Below, piece after piece: positions 8,046-14,917 of a stretch of DNA of 22,801 nucleotides. Both the position numbers and the translations under genes were made by a program. A model generated the notes under the pieces. It was given only the letters and a program-made list of their open reading frames with translations. It was not told where the DNA came from and searched no databases. Every line of letters begins with the position of its first letter. Within the stretch, counting starts at the first letter, position 1. Location of the stretch: assembly GCA_016839385.1 (NCBI GenBank), contig JAEOUK010000079.1, positions 1 to 22,801 of the forward strand, read 5' to 3'. Source of the stretch: Promethearchaeota archaeon (GTDB taxonomy: Archaea; Asgardarchaeota; Lokiarchaeia; Sigynarchaeales; MK-D1).

Positions 8046-8489
8046 CTATCGCATAGGTTTTTCTTTTCTTTTATAAATCAATTCTTTTAAGGAGACTCCA
8101 TTAACTTTAATCACTTTCCATCGAACTCCTGGAAGATCTCCGACTGCTCTTCCTTTTGCTCCACCGATCCCTTCAACAACTACGCTATCATGCTCTTCAA
8201 TGTAGGTCAATGCACCATCACCGGGTAGAAAAGCAGTAATCACTTTTCCATTCTTTCGTAGCTGAACTCGGACGCATTTCCTAATTGCACTGTTTGGCTG
8301 CTTGGATTCTCTTCCCACTTTTTCTAAAACAATTCCTTCCGCTGCTGGGGCCTTTTGTAAAGGATCAGTTTTCTTATCTAATTTTAGGAAGGAACGCTTC
8401 CATTGTTTGTCTTTCCAGCGCAACTTCTTTCGTTTTTTAACGAGTGTTCGAGCACTGTACATTCCTCTTGGAGATTTTGAACCTGGAAT
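8046..8489 (-). CDS. rps12: Small-subunit ribosomal protein uS12, apparent ATT start
   Basis: Decoding-centre protein of the small subunit. [15 protein letters not shown], the [13 protein letters not shown] block and [10 protein letters not shown] are diagnostic. The first ATG (8462) would give 138 residues and lose the conserved archaeal N-terminus. The frame upstream of it is open and reads [15 protein letters not shown], which fits the PG(K)KAPNG or KSKSPKG opening of archaeal S12. Immediately before the Pro codon is ATT (8487-8489), preceded at eight bases by AGGTG, a good Shine-Dalgarno. Starting there gives 147 residues, the normal family length. No ATG, GTG or TTG lies in frame between this point and an upstream stop. 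The ATG at 8462 has GAGGA directly abutting it, too close to work. Upstream is NusA (117-base gap), downstream S7. Confidence 0.93.
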   Translation of the reverse strand: MPGSKSPRGMYSARTLVKKRKKLRWKDKQWKRSFLKLDKKTDPLQKAPAAEGIVLEKVGRESKQPNSAIRKCVRVQLRKNGKVITAFLPGDGALTYIEEHDSVVVEGIGGAKGRAVGDLPGVRWKVIKVNGVSLKELIYKRKEKPMR

Positions 8490-8497
8490 TATTGATA

Positions 8498-8502
8498 CAC
8501 CT
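8498..8502 (-). promoter_or_regulatory. Shine-Dalgarno AGGTG deciding the ATT start of rps12
   Basis: On the minus strand AGGTG ends eight bases before the ATT codon at 8489. It complements the archaeal 16S 3' end (ACCUCC) and supports initiation there and not at the ATG 27 bases further on. Confidence 0.6.
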
Positions 8503-8606
8503 ATAACTTCATTAAATCTTATTCAGTAAACTCAGAATGAATTTCCTAATAATCAATTAAATTTTAATTTTTCGGATCCGACGCTCAATAAAATGCAGAA
8601 GAAGCG

Positions 8607-9059
8607 TTAATTCACTACCAGCATATCCACATTGAAATGTCGACGGAGCAGTGTATTAGCTTTCTCAATATTACGTCCATTTTTTCCAATTGCTAAACCC
8701 TTATCTTCTTGATTTACGGTAACTAATAAAACTCTTTTATTATCATTTCGTTTTTGTTCTAAGATTTGTGAAATCTTAGCTGGGTATAGCAGGTATCCAA
8801 CAAATCTATTTAAGTCATCCGAATATGCAATGATTTCTATATTTTTTGATAGTTTTTCTTTTAATTTCTTTACATTAACACCATTTTTTCCAACTGCTTT
8901 ACGTAAATCTTGTCGATTTACCATGAATATAACTCGTTCGTTATCATCTCCATCAGGTAAAAGAACACAATCCAAAGGAGCAGCACCAGTAGTAGTGTCA
9001 AAAAGTTTAATTAACTCCATTTCTTCACGTTGGAATTTAATAGTTTTCCCAGTTCCCAT
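8607..9059 (-). CDS. nusA: Archaeal NusA-like transcription factor, two KH domains
   Basis: A 150-residue RNA-binding protein consisting of two consecutive KH domains, as in archaeal NusA, which lacks the N-terminal RNA-polymerase-binding and S1 domains of the bacterial protein. The two GKNG loops that contact RNA are at residues 57-60 and 125-128. The archaeal DC motif is at 30-31 (APLDCVLLP). Its place between eL30 and S12 is the classical archaeal arrangement, normally downstream of the RNA polymerase large-subunit genes, which are absent from this window. It probably acts in transcription termination or antitermination, or in rRNA handling; the archaeal role is not well defined. Confidence 0.95.
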   Translation of the reverse strand: MGTGKTIKFQREEMELIKLFDTTTGAAPLDCVLLPDGDDNERVIFMVNRQDLRKAVGKNGVNVKKLKEKLSKNIEIIAYSDDLNRFVGYLLYPAKISQILEQKRNDNKRVLLVTVNQEDKGLAIGKNGRNIEKANTLLRRHFNVDMLVVN

Positions 9060-9100
9060 ATTTCTTCAATTTCCATAAATCAAAATGAATGATGTAAAAA

Positions 9101-9490
9101 TTATCTATTTTGTGTGGTTAATACGTCTAATATTGCAGAATCTCCAGGATTTATTATTCCCATTGCTGCGATCATATGTGGTTTACCAGCTGCTGTTCCT
9201 AAATCCCAACTTGAATTTGGATAATTATAAATTGGGATATTATTTGATTCTTTAGAATTAATCATCGATTCAATTCGAGTTCTAATATCTGCGGGACAGT
9301 TTTGTGCTAAGATTATTATTCTAAAATCATTTGAATTGATGTATTTCAAAACACTCTTAGTTCCAATAACGGTTTTTCCCGTGCGAACAGCTATATTCAC
9401 TTGTCTATTTATATCAAATTCCTTTTTCCTTGAAGTTCTTTTTCGACGCTTCATTTTCATATCAGAATCAGTGCGTCCTCTTTTAGCCAT
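9101..9490 (-). CDS. rpl30e: Large-subunit ribosomal protein eL30 with basic N-terminal extension
   Basis: A ribosomal protein of the L7Ae/L30e fold. The core runs from about residue 26: INRQVNIAVRTGKTVIGTK, the LAQNCP loop, and PIYNYPNSSWDLGTAAGKPHMIAAMGI, with the GTAAGK motif typical of eL30. The usual archaeal protein is about 100 residues; this one has 129 because of a Lys/Arg-rich head at residues 1-25 (KMKRRKRTSRKK). ATG at 9490 is the only good start. It is the first gene of the eL30-NusA-S12-S7 set, with 41 bases to NusA. Upstream lie 256 bases with no convincing gene before the GINS gene. Confidence 0.94.
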   Translation of the reverse strand: MAKRGRTDSDMKMKRRKRTSRKKEFDINRQVNIAVRTGKTVIGTKSVLKYINSNDFRIIILAQNCPADIRTRIESMINSKESNNIPIYNYPNSSWDLGTAAGKPHMIAAMGIINPGDSAILDVLTTQNR

Positions 9491-9746
9491 GGTTAATCAA
9501 ATCCTATTCTACAATATAGAAATTTATTAATTCATATCTGTTTTTAATCAAAGATTTATATGCGTATAGCAAGCATGACTTTTTAACTTTGTTTAAGTGG
9601 GAATATATTGCCAGATCATCAAGATGATGGAGGGGATGATCATAAACACAAAAACCATGTATATTCTGAAATCCTAAATGAAATCTTATGTGATACTTGT
9701 TATCTGAATTCTAAATTATTGATAATTTAAAAGATGTAAAAAACGC
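9491..9746. other. Intergenic stretch with promoter-like element, no convincing gene
   Basis: This interval separates the 3' end of the GINS gene from the start of eL30, both on the minus strand. It carries a strong BRE/TATA-like element at 9550-9562 and a perfect 7-base inverted repeat (GATCATC at 9614-9620 and GATGATC at 9635-9641). A plus-strand open frame from TTG at 9608 to TAA at 9730 would encode 40 residues rich in Asp and His, but it has no ribosome-binding site and no recognisable family. It must hold the promoter of the eL30 operon. Confidence 0.5.
9550..9562 (+). promoter_or_regulatory. BRE/TATA-like archaeal promoter element
   Basis: AAAGA followed by TTTATATG fits the archaeal BRE plus TATA consensus in plus-strand orientation, predicting a start near 9583-9587 that would drive an unidentified short transcript toward the GINS 3' end. 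Because TATA boxes are nearly symmetric, the same bases read CATATAAA on the minus strand and could serve eL30 with a leader of about 40 bases. The purine-rich BRE favours the plus strand. Confidence 0.4.
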
Positions 9747-10385
9747 TTATTCGAGAATTTCAACAAACTTTTCTTTCTCCATTATTTGGGCTGATTTCTT
9801 AGGCAATCTAACAATTTCTTCTTTTCGAAATGGCCCATAAGTGACAAAATCTGAACCTACTAATGCAGGAGCATTTCTAAGAACTCTCACATCACAATAC
9901 TCGATTTTAGTTGGAATTTCTGAATTCTCCGTCATACAATGTTCTTCTTGCTCTTCGATTAAAGTTTCTTCAGGACAAGATTCAGTTATAGCATTGTGAT
10001 ATTGCTTAGTTTTCTTATATCCTTTAAATGCAGCCATAAGACTTCGATAAAATTGTTGTTCTGATAATGTCAGATGATTTTGATCAATCACTTCTAAATT
10101 TTTACTCAATTGGATGATTTTTTCTTGTCGTATTGCGAGTAAATCGTTAATGATATAATCTACGTTTTTACTGCTTTCTTTCTTAAGTTCCCAAATCAAA
10201 TTCTTAGATTCTTCTGTGGCATCAGAAGGAGGAGCATGATGTTCTAATTGATGAATCTCTTTTTGGAATGCATATAATTTCTTTAATTTACTTTCAGGAA
10301 GAGGATTAATTTCTTCTGTGGTGCATTCGACCTCCCAATCGAACAATAATTGTTCATAGATCGTTTTAAATTCTTGAGCATTCAT
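9747..10385 (-). CDS. Archaeal GINS complex subunit (Gins51/Gins15 type)
   Basis: A component of GINS, which joins MCM and the Cdc45/GAN-like nuclease in the replicative helicase. The first 125 residues are helical (A domain), followed by an acidic linker (about 135-160). A short C-terminal beta domain (B domain) at about 163-212 has the diagnostic pattern VRVLRNAPALVGSDFVTYGPF, then EEIVRLP. The A-then-B order and the C-terminal position of the small domain identify the Gins51 type and not Gins23. It follows the primase small subunit by ten bases in the same operon as PCNA, the linkage seen in many archaea, which supports the assignment. 212 residues is normal length. Confidence 0.9.
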   Translation of the reverse strand: MNAQEFKTIYEQLLFDWEVECTTEEINPLPESKLKKLYAFQKEIHQLEHHAPPSDATEESKNLIWELKKESSKNVDYIINDLLAIRQEKIIQLSKNLEVIDQNHLTLSEQQFYRSLMAAFKGYKKTKQYHNAITESCPEETLIEEQEEHCMTENSEIPTKIEYCDVRVLRNAPALVGSDFVTYGPFRKEEIVRLPKKSAQIMEKEKFVEILE

Positions 10386-10395
10386 TTTATTCTCT

Positions 10396-11667
10396 CTATA
10401 CTATTTGTGCTACTCCTTTACAGACTAAAAATACTCCAACTGCTTCAGGGACATCAATTTTTTCATATTTTTCATATGGTCCATAAAATTCATCTTTAAT
10501 TCGAATTTCGGGACATTTAGGTGTAATAATCTCCACTTTCATATCAAATTTTTTGTCAAACGAAAAAATAATCGGTTCTACTAATGGTTCAAAATTAACT
10601 AATTCATAATAATCTAAAGGTTTCACGATAAATCCAGTTTTTCCATTAATGGAACCTTGAGCTCTAATTAAACGGTGTGTATCAATAGAAACTGGGACAT
10701 CAATATCACATCTACTGATTTTTAGCAAGAAATTCTTAATCTTTTCCCAAGACGATTTCCCAAATTCCATTATAGTCCATTTGGGATTTTTATTAATTAA
10801 CTGATTTATCAATTGTTCTCTTTTAGGGGATTCAAACAAAAATTTCTTTATTTTGGTATCTAACATATAATGACCATAATCCTTATCAAAAGAGTCGATT
10901 GAATCATAGCTTGTCAATATCTTGTGAAATGTGCGTGCAATTCTTCCTTTCCATCCAGGGTCATCGATGGAACTCCCCATAAAGTACCCATTGGATGCTT
11001 TATAATTGAAATAATCATTAGGATTGAAATTCGTCCCAGTTATATAGTCTACTATTTGACGACGCTCATTGGAACTTAATGTACGAATGTAATCATCTCT
11101 TAAATGGACATGATAACCCCGATGGCCTGAAAAATTAAATAAAACGTTCTTTCTCGTGAATCCAAAATCTGGTAGGAAGTCATCAATCAATTTCAATACT
11201 TCAATTTTACTTGCCTTTAAACAATCGTCACATAACCATAATTGTTTTCGAATTGAGCTCTCACATTCAGGGCATTTTGTGATTTCTTGAGTAGATATGA
11301 AATCACATTTTGTGCAAATGAAATAATCATGTGATTTTTGGCATGGTAAATCCATGTGATCTGAATCAATATCGACTACAAAATCACACCCAAACCACCC
11401 TTTGTCCGTCATTATTTTATTTGCTGGGTCATGATATAATGCTGCACTATAATATACATGCTTAGGAATAGCTCCTTTTAATTCTGATTTGAAAAGATCA
11501 AAATTCATAAACCCTTTATGTCGAATCATGAAACTTTTATCCCACGAAAGAAATGCAAATTCCCTGTGTTGAATTTCGTTAATTTCAGGAAAATTATTTA
11601 CTAATTCTGCATATTTAAGTGTAAATTTTTTTCGTAATTCAAGGGTGGAATCTTTCACAAGCTTCAC
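10396..11667 (-). CDS. priS: DNA primase small (catalytic) subunit PriS
   Basis: Catalytic subunit of the archaeal/eukaryotic-type primase that makes RNA or DNA primers for both strands. Seen: the metal-binding VVDIDSD at residues 97-103 (Asp99 and Asp101 catalytic), the nucleotide-binding SGHRGYHVH at 180-188, and the later DTHRLIRAQGSINGKTGF block with the conserved His and Arg. Between them, residues 109-149 contain three CX2C pairs (118/121, 132/135, 146/149), a zinc-binding insertion of zinc-ribbon appearance larger than the minimal PriS knuckle. The start is GTG at 11667, overlapping the TGA of priL in a GTGA junction, so translation is coupled. 423 residues is toward the long end for archaeal PriS. 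Confidence 0.96.
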   Translation of the reverse strand: MKLVKDSTLELRKKFTLKYAELVNNFPEINEIQHREFAFLSWDKSFMIRHKGFMNFDLFKSELKGAIPKHVYYSAALYHDPANKIMTDKGWFGCDFVVDIDSDHMDLPCQKSHDYFICTKCDFISTQEITKCPECESSIRKQLWLCDDCLKASKIEVLKLIDDFLPDFGFTRKNVLFNFSGHRGYHVHLRDDYIRTLSSNERRQIVDYITGTNFNPNDYFNYKASNGYFMGSSIDDPGWKGRIARTFHKILTSYDSIDSFDKDYGHYMLDTKIKKFLFESPKREQLINQLINKNPKWTIMEFGKSSWEKIKNFLLKISRCDIDVPVSIDTHRLIRAQGSINGKTGFIVKPLDYYELVNFEPLVEPIIFSFDKKFDMKVEIITPKCPEIRIKDEFYGPYEKYEKIDVPEAVGVFLVCKGVAQIV

Positions 11668-12839
11668 TTCTTTGGCGGATCTTTTATTGAATTCCTTTTA
11701 ATTTCCACGTTTTTCCAGAAGACAAATTCTTTTGGAGATTTTATCGGTACCTGTTTTGTCTCACCTTTACGCCATACTCCCTCTGCACAAATAATATCCC
11801 CAAACTCTTCATCATTGGCTTTACATAGGTCAAAACTTTTCAATTTTGCACAACTAAAAACAGAATATTTCTTTCCTTTACCCCCAATTCCTCTCGAAAA
11901 TTCAACATTATATCTTGCGATTTTTTCATCAAAATCTGGAAGAGTTCTAAACACGTCAACAGTATCTTCCACAGAATGATTAGTATTTGCATAAAAAAAT
12001 GCAATGTGTAATCTCTCGCTATGACTTAGATTTACCCCGTTTGTCGCTTTATTTAAAATATATTTGATACAAGGTGGATACATCGCGTAAACTACATTTT
12101 CGTAGATGTTTTCAGTATCAAAATTTTTTTTGGTCAGTTTTTTTTCCTCAACCTTTTGTGAAATCTCCTCAATTAATGCAGAAATATACTTAATCTTTTT
12201 AAGTAAATCCATTAGTTCTGTGCTAGATTTTTGATTATCGGGAGTGATTTCCTTACGAACAACTTCCTGCAGAATTCTAGCAACATTATCTTTTATGAGA
12301 TATACTTTTCCGTTGTATACGTTTCGGTTAACTAGTTGATAACTTGCATCTTTTAATAGAGAGGCAGCCGGGATGTATTTATGGACAGCTATCCAATAAG
12401 GATATAAAACATCGCCAATTGTTTTTGGTTTTTTTTCAAAATGACAATCAAAATTCATTTTCTGTCCAATGACTTCCAAGTTTTGATCCGATTCATTCAG
12501 AAAGCGCTTATGATAAAGTTTGGAAAGAAGATTTGCCACATGATTTTCTAAAGCTCGACTATCAAATGCAGTTAAAAGGGTTTTTACTGAATAAAAAAGG
12601 ATAATATTCAGTTCATCCTCTGTTAGAATAATGCCAGATTCTTTTTTATCTAAAGCAAGAAAAAAAACATCTAGGATTTTTTGATAAAGGTTTGGATAGG
12701 TTTCAAAATACTTAGTAAACAAACGGTTATAATATTCTATCGGATCTTCGTCATCATTTTCTTCGGATGTGGGATCAAAAATTTCTCGTCCTCCTTCCAA
12801 CCAAGGATATTTGTATACTAAACTGTACCGATCTGACAT
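11664..12839 (-). CDS. priL: DNA primase large subunit PriL (Fe-S)
   Basis: Regulatory subunit of primase that binds PriS and helps initiate and measure primers. The N-terminal half is helical, beginning with SLVYKYPWL. The C-terminal domain carries the four cysteines expected for the [4Fe-4S] cluster: Cys257 (YPPCIKYIL), Cys330 and Cys339 (FSCAKLKSFDLC) and Cys351 (IICAEG). HSERLHIAFF at about 273-282 is also typical. The ATG at 12839 opens the frame, and the gene overlaps priS by four bases. It is 87 bases downstream of PCNA. Length (391) is normal. Confidence 0.94.
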   Translation of the reverse strand: MSDRYSLVYKYPWLEGGREIFDPTSEENDDEDPIEYYNRLFTKYFETYPNLYQKILDVFFLALDKKESGIILTEDELNIILFYSVKTLLTAFDSRALENHVANLLSKLYHKRFLNESDQNLEVIGQKMNFDCHFEKKPKTIGDVLYPYWIAVHKYIPAASLLKDASYQLVNRNVYNGKVYLIKDNVARILQEVVRKEITPDNQKSSTELMDLLKKIKYISALIEEISQKVEEKKLTKKNFDTENIYENVVYAMYPPCIKYILNKATNGVNLSHSERLHIAFFYANTNHSVEDTVDVFRTLPDFDEKIARYNVEFSRGIGGKGKKYSVFSCAKLKSFDLCKANDEEFGDIICAEGVWRKGETKQVPIKSPKEFVFWKNVEIKRNSIKDPPKK

Positions 12840-12926
12840 AAGTTAATGAAATCCAAATGATTCGTGAATTAATATAATAAAATTGGAATTGTAGATAAAA
12901 TATCAGAGACCAATAGATTCTAAAAT

Positions 12927-13715
12927 CTAATATTCCTCTTCTTCATCTTCAATTCGTGGGGCAAGAAAATATTTGATTGAACTATCTCCTAGTAATTCAA
13001 ATGAAGCTTTCAAAGGTTGTTCTGTCCTAACCGATAATTCTACCTTAGAAACGTTTGGTACGGAGCCTACTTTTAACATATGGTTTAGAAAATCCCATCC
13101 AAACGTTCCTTCTGCTTCTTCTGAAGCTTTGAATTCCGTTAAATTCGGGTCTCCTTTATCTAAGACACATTCTGTTTCACCTACATTACCTTCCGATTTG
13201 AATATCAGAGCTTTTTCATCCAAACTGATGATAACTGTATCACTATAGACGTGTGCATCTTTAATTGCTTCCTCTAAATATCCTAAGGGGATTTTTACAC
13301 TGTTATCATATGGAATTTTTTCCAAGGATTCTGGTTTAATAGGTGGCATGTTAATATCCTTCAAAGTAATTGAAAACTTACGCATTTTCTTTCCTTCATT
13401 ACTTTGCATTAGGATTACTAGTTTATTAGAACCCTCACTGTATTGGAAAACGATACTGTCATTCGCAGAGCTTCGCTTCAGTACTTTCACTAAATCTTCA
13501 ATATTTAGTCCTAATTTTTCTTCCTTATCACATTTATACGCATCAAAATCTACTTTGTTTAATTTTAAACTAATAAGACACACCCTTCCTGCATCAATAG
13601 ATGTTAATTGAATGCCGTCAGGATTAAATATGATTTCTGTTTCGTCGATTATGGCTGCTACAGCATCGAATACTCCCTGTATCGCTTTAGATTCATTCAT
13701 AGTTAATTCAAACAT
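12927..13715 (-). CDS. pcn: DNA polymerase sliding clamp PCNA
   Basis: A 262-residue clamp of two similar beta-rich domains that trimerises around DNA and tethers polymerase, ligase, FEN1 and others. Recognised by IIDETEIIFNPDGIQLTSID, the interdomain region MPPIKPESLEKIPYD, and the C-terminus SIKYFLAPRIEDE; the acidic tail ends EDEEEEY. The ATG at 13715 is the right start: it is preceded by GGAG six bases upstream and gives the usual MFELTM opening. A TTG 12 bases further upstream would absorb the ribosome-binding site. It heads the PCNA-PriL-PriS-GINS replication cluster. The 209 bases upstream to the TFS gene are AT-rich and likely contain its own promoter. Confidence 0.97.
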   Translation of the reverse strand: MFELTMNESKAIQGVFDAVAAIIDETEIIFNPDGIQLTSIDAGRVCLISLKLNKVDFDAYKCDKEEKLGLNIEDLVKVLKRSSANDSIVFQYSEGSNKLVILMQSNEGKKMRKFSITLKDINMPPIKPESLEKIPYDNSVKIPLGYLEEAIKDAHVYSDTVIISLDEKALIFKSEGNVGETECVLDKGDPNLTEFKASEEAEGTFGWDFLNHMLKVGSVPNVSKVELSVRTEQPLKASFELLGDSSIKYFLAPRIEDEEEEY

Positions 13716-13924
13716 AATTATCTCCAAGTTGTACGATTTGCTACTTAGTGTATAGACAATGAATTGAGGGTAATAATAAAAAATACATTGTTAACTTGTT
13801 AGTATTTCAATTTGATCTAATAAAAACAGCGAGAGAATAGAAATAAAATTTCTTTTAATCAAAAAATTAGATTTCGAATTGAAATTTTTAATAAAATCAG
13901 AGGAATAATACAAAATTTTCATTT

Positions 13925-14257
13925 TTAGTATTCTCGCCATCGATGATTACATTTTATACATCGAAAGAATGTTGTAGGAGGTTCATCCGCTGAGCGTGTT
14001 TGCTGTTGAAAATATTCTGCTTTTGCGTGACCACAATTAGGGCAAATTACATCAGCAGTTGGCATGCTTACTTGATTAGCTTCTTCTAAAATCACTGTTT
14101 TTTTTATCAATCCTGCTTTCTGATGAGGTAAGGGTTTTTTAGTGGAACGTCCGTTTTCTGATATTGTTTTATATCCACATTGGCAAACAAGATATATTTC
14201 GTCGTCTAATTTACGTTTTCTAAGCATGTTATCACATTTTGGACAGAAATCAACCAT
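13925..14257 (-). CDS. tfs: Transcription factor S (TFIIS/Rpb9-like RNA cleavage factor)
   Basis: A 110-residue, two-zinc-ribbon protein that enters the secondary channel of RNA polymerase and stimulates cleavage of backtracked RNA. N-terminal ribbon: Cys5, Cys8, then Cys25 and Cys27. C-terminal ribbon: Cys72, Cys75, Cys100 and Cys103. The catalytic hairpin RSADEP (Asp91-Glu92) is intact, so it should be cleavage-competent and not an inhibitory paralogue. The second half of the first ribbon is CXC (VCQCGY) where CX2C is common. The ATG at 14257 gives MVDFCPKC; a GTG nine bases upstream is possible. It follows eS27 by 23 bases and is followed by PCNA. Confidence 0.95.
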   Translation of the reverse strand: MVDFCPKCDNMLRKRKLDDEIYLVCQCGYKTISENGRSTKKPLPHQKAGLIKKTVILEEANQVSMPTADVICPNCGHAKAEYFQQQTRSADEPPTTFFRCIKCNHRWREY

Positions 14258-14280
14258 GGTTCTCACGAAAAAATATGTGT

Positions 14281-14484
14281 TTATGTTAAAACATCAGATA
14301 TTTTTGTTAAAATTCGACTCTTACCACCTGTGGGTTGAACTAAAATCTTTTGACAAGTTTGACATTTCACTTCTGTAGAAGAGCATCCGAACACAATTTG
14401 TGTGGAACCACAGTTTAAGCAAACGATTTTCAAAAATCGGCTTTTAGGTTTAGGAACAAGTTCTTTTTGGCTCATTAGCATCAT
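14281..14484 (-). CDS. rps27e: Small-subunit ribosomal protein eS27
   Basis: A 67-residue zinc-ribbon ribosomal protein. LVPKPKSRFLKIVC and the four cysteines at 22, 25, 41 and 44, with GGKSRILTKISDVL at the C-terminus, are characteristic. The start is the ATG that overlaps the TGA of rpl44e (ATGA), indicating coupled translation; ATGs one and three codons later are alternatives. In most archaea aIF2alpha and Nop10 follow this gene; here TFS follows, and those two genes are found at 21787-22801. Confidence 0.96.
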   Translation of the reverse strand: MMLMSQKELVPKPKSRFLKIVCLNCGSTQIVFGCSSTEVKCQTCQKILVQPTGGKSRILTKISDVLT

Positions 14485-14762
14485 TTTGTTATTATTTCGT
14501 ATTTCTTAATTCTTTGGGATCGACCGTATTTTTTATATCCACAAACTGAGCAGGTGAGGAGTGGAGTTGTTTTCTTATTCACTTTTGCATTTTTTCTAAA
14601 TACTTCTTTTGGTTGGCTTCCGTATCCTTTCTTTTTACGTTCGTATCGTCTTTGTCCTTCCGCCCAGGTTCGTTTCTTCCCTTTCTTATAAATTGAGATT
14701 GCAAATTCAGTATGCTTCTTACATCTCGGGCAAAGGGATTTTGTTTTCTTTGGTACTTTCAT
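14481..14762 (-). CDS. rpl44e: Large-subunit ribosomal protein eL44 (L44e/L42A)
   Basis: A 93-residue E-site ribosomal protein with a zinc-binding pair at each end: Cys11/Cys14 (SLCPRCKKHTEF) and Cys71/Cys74 (LTCSVCGYKKYG). Between them is the basic RYERKKKGYGSQPKEVF block that contacts 23S rRNA. It is the first gene of the minus-strand run that extends through TFS and probably beyond, and it diverges from pyrB across a 155-base promoter region. ATG at 14762. Confidence 0.97.
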   Translation of the reverse strand: MKVPKKTKSLCPRCKKHTEFAISIYKKGKKRTWAEGQRRYERKKKGYGSQPKEVFRKNAKVNKKTTPLLTCSVCGYKKYGRSQRIKKYEIITK

Positions 14763-14873
14763 TTCAAACTAGCTCAGTCTAAATAGATGATCGTTTTTTA
14801 TTGCAGATAAATTAAAAATTTTGCTCTTTTATTGACTTACAAGAGAGATTATCAATCCTAAAATAAAACTCCA

Positions 14874-14888
14874 ATGAAAAGTTTTCAT
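14874..14888 (+). promoter_or_regulatory. Palindrome overlapping a putative pyrB promoter
   Basis: ATGAAAA-G-TTTTCAT is a perfect inverted repeat with 7-base arms, 29 bases before the pyrB ATG. Its right arm begins a TTTTCATATT stretch preceded by purines (GAAAAG), resembling BRE plus TATA at the distance expected for a nearly leaderless transcript. It may be an operator on pyrB, or only an AT-rich coincidence. Confidence 0.35.
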
Positions 14889-14917
14889 ATTAGGGAACTA
14901 AGCTAGATAGTAAGAAA

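Noticed and set aside
8046..8462. S12 starting at the first ATG
   Set aside because: This would remove the conserved archaeal N-terminus, and the GAGGA abuts the ATG with no spacing.
9621..9670. C/D-box guide RNA (GATGATG-like box followed by CTGA)
   Set aside because: The C box is imperfect, D' and C' boxes are not in place and no terminal stem is formed.
9608..9730. Small plus-strand ORF of 40 codons (TTG start, Asp/His-rich)
   Set aside because: No ribosome-binding site, no recognisable family, and a frame of this length is expected by chance. Kept only as a possible explanation of the nearby promoter-like element.
12973..13611. Plus-strand open frames inside the PCNA gene
   Set aside because: They are antisense to a clear PCNA coding region and resemble no family.
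13776..13924. Terminator or small RNA between TFS and PCNA
   Set aside because: T-runs and weak inverted repeats are present, but they are what AT-rich intergenic DNA gives by chance; no specific structure could be supported.
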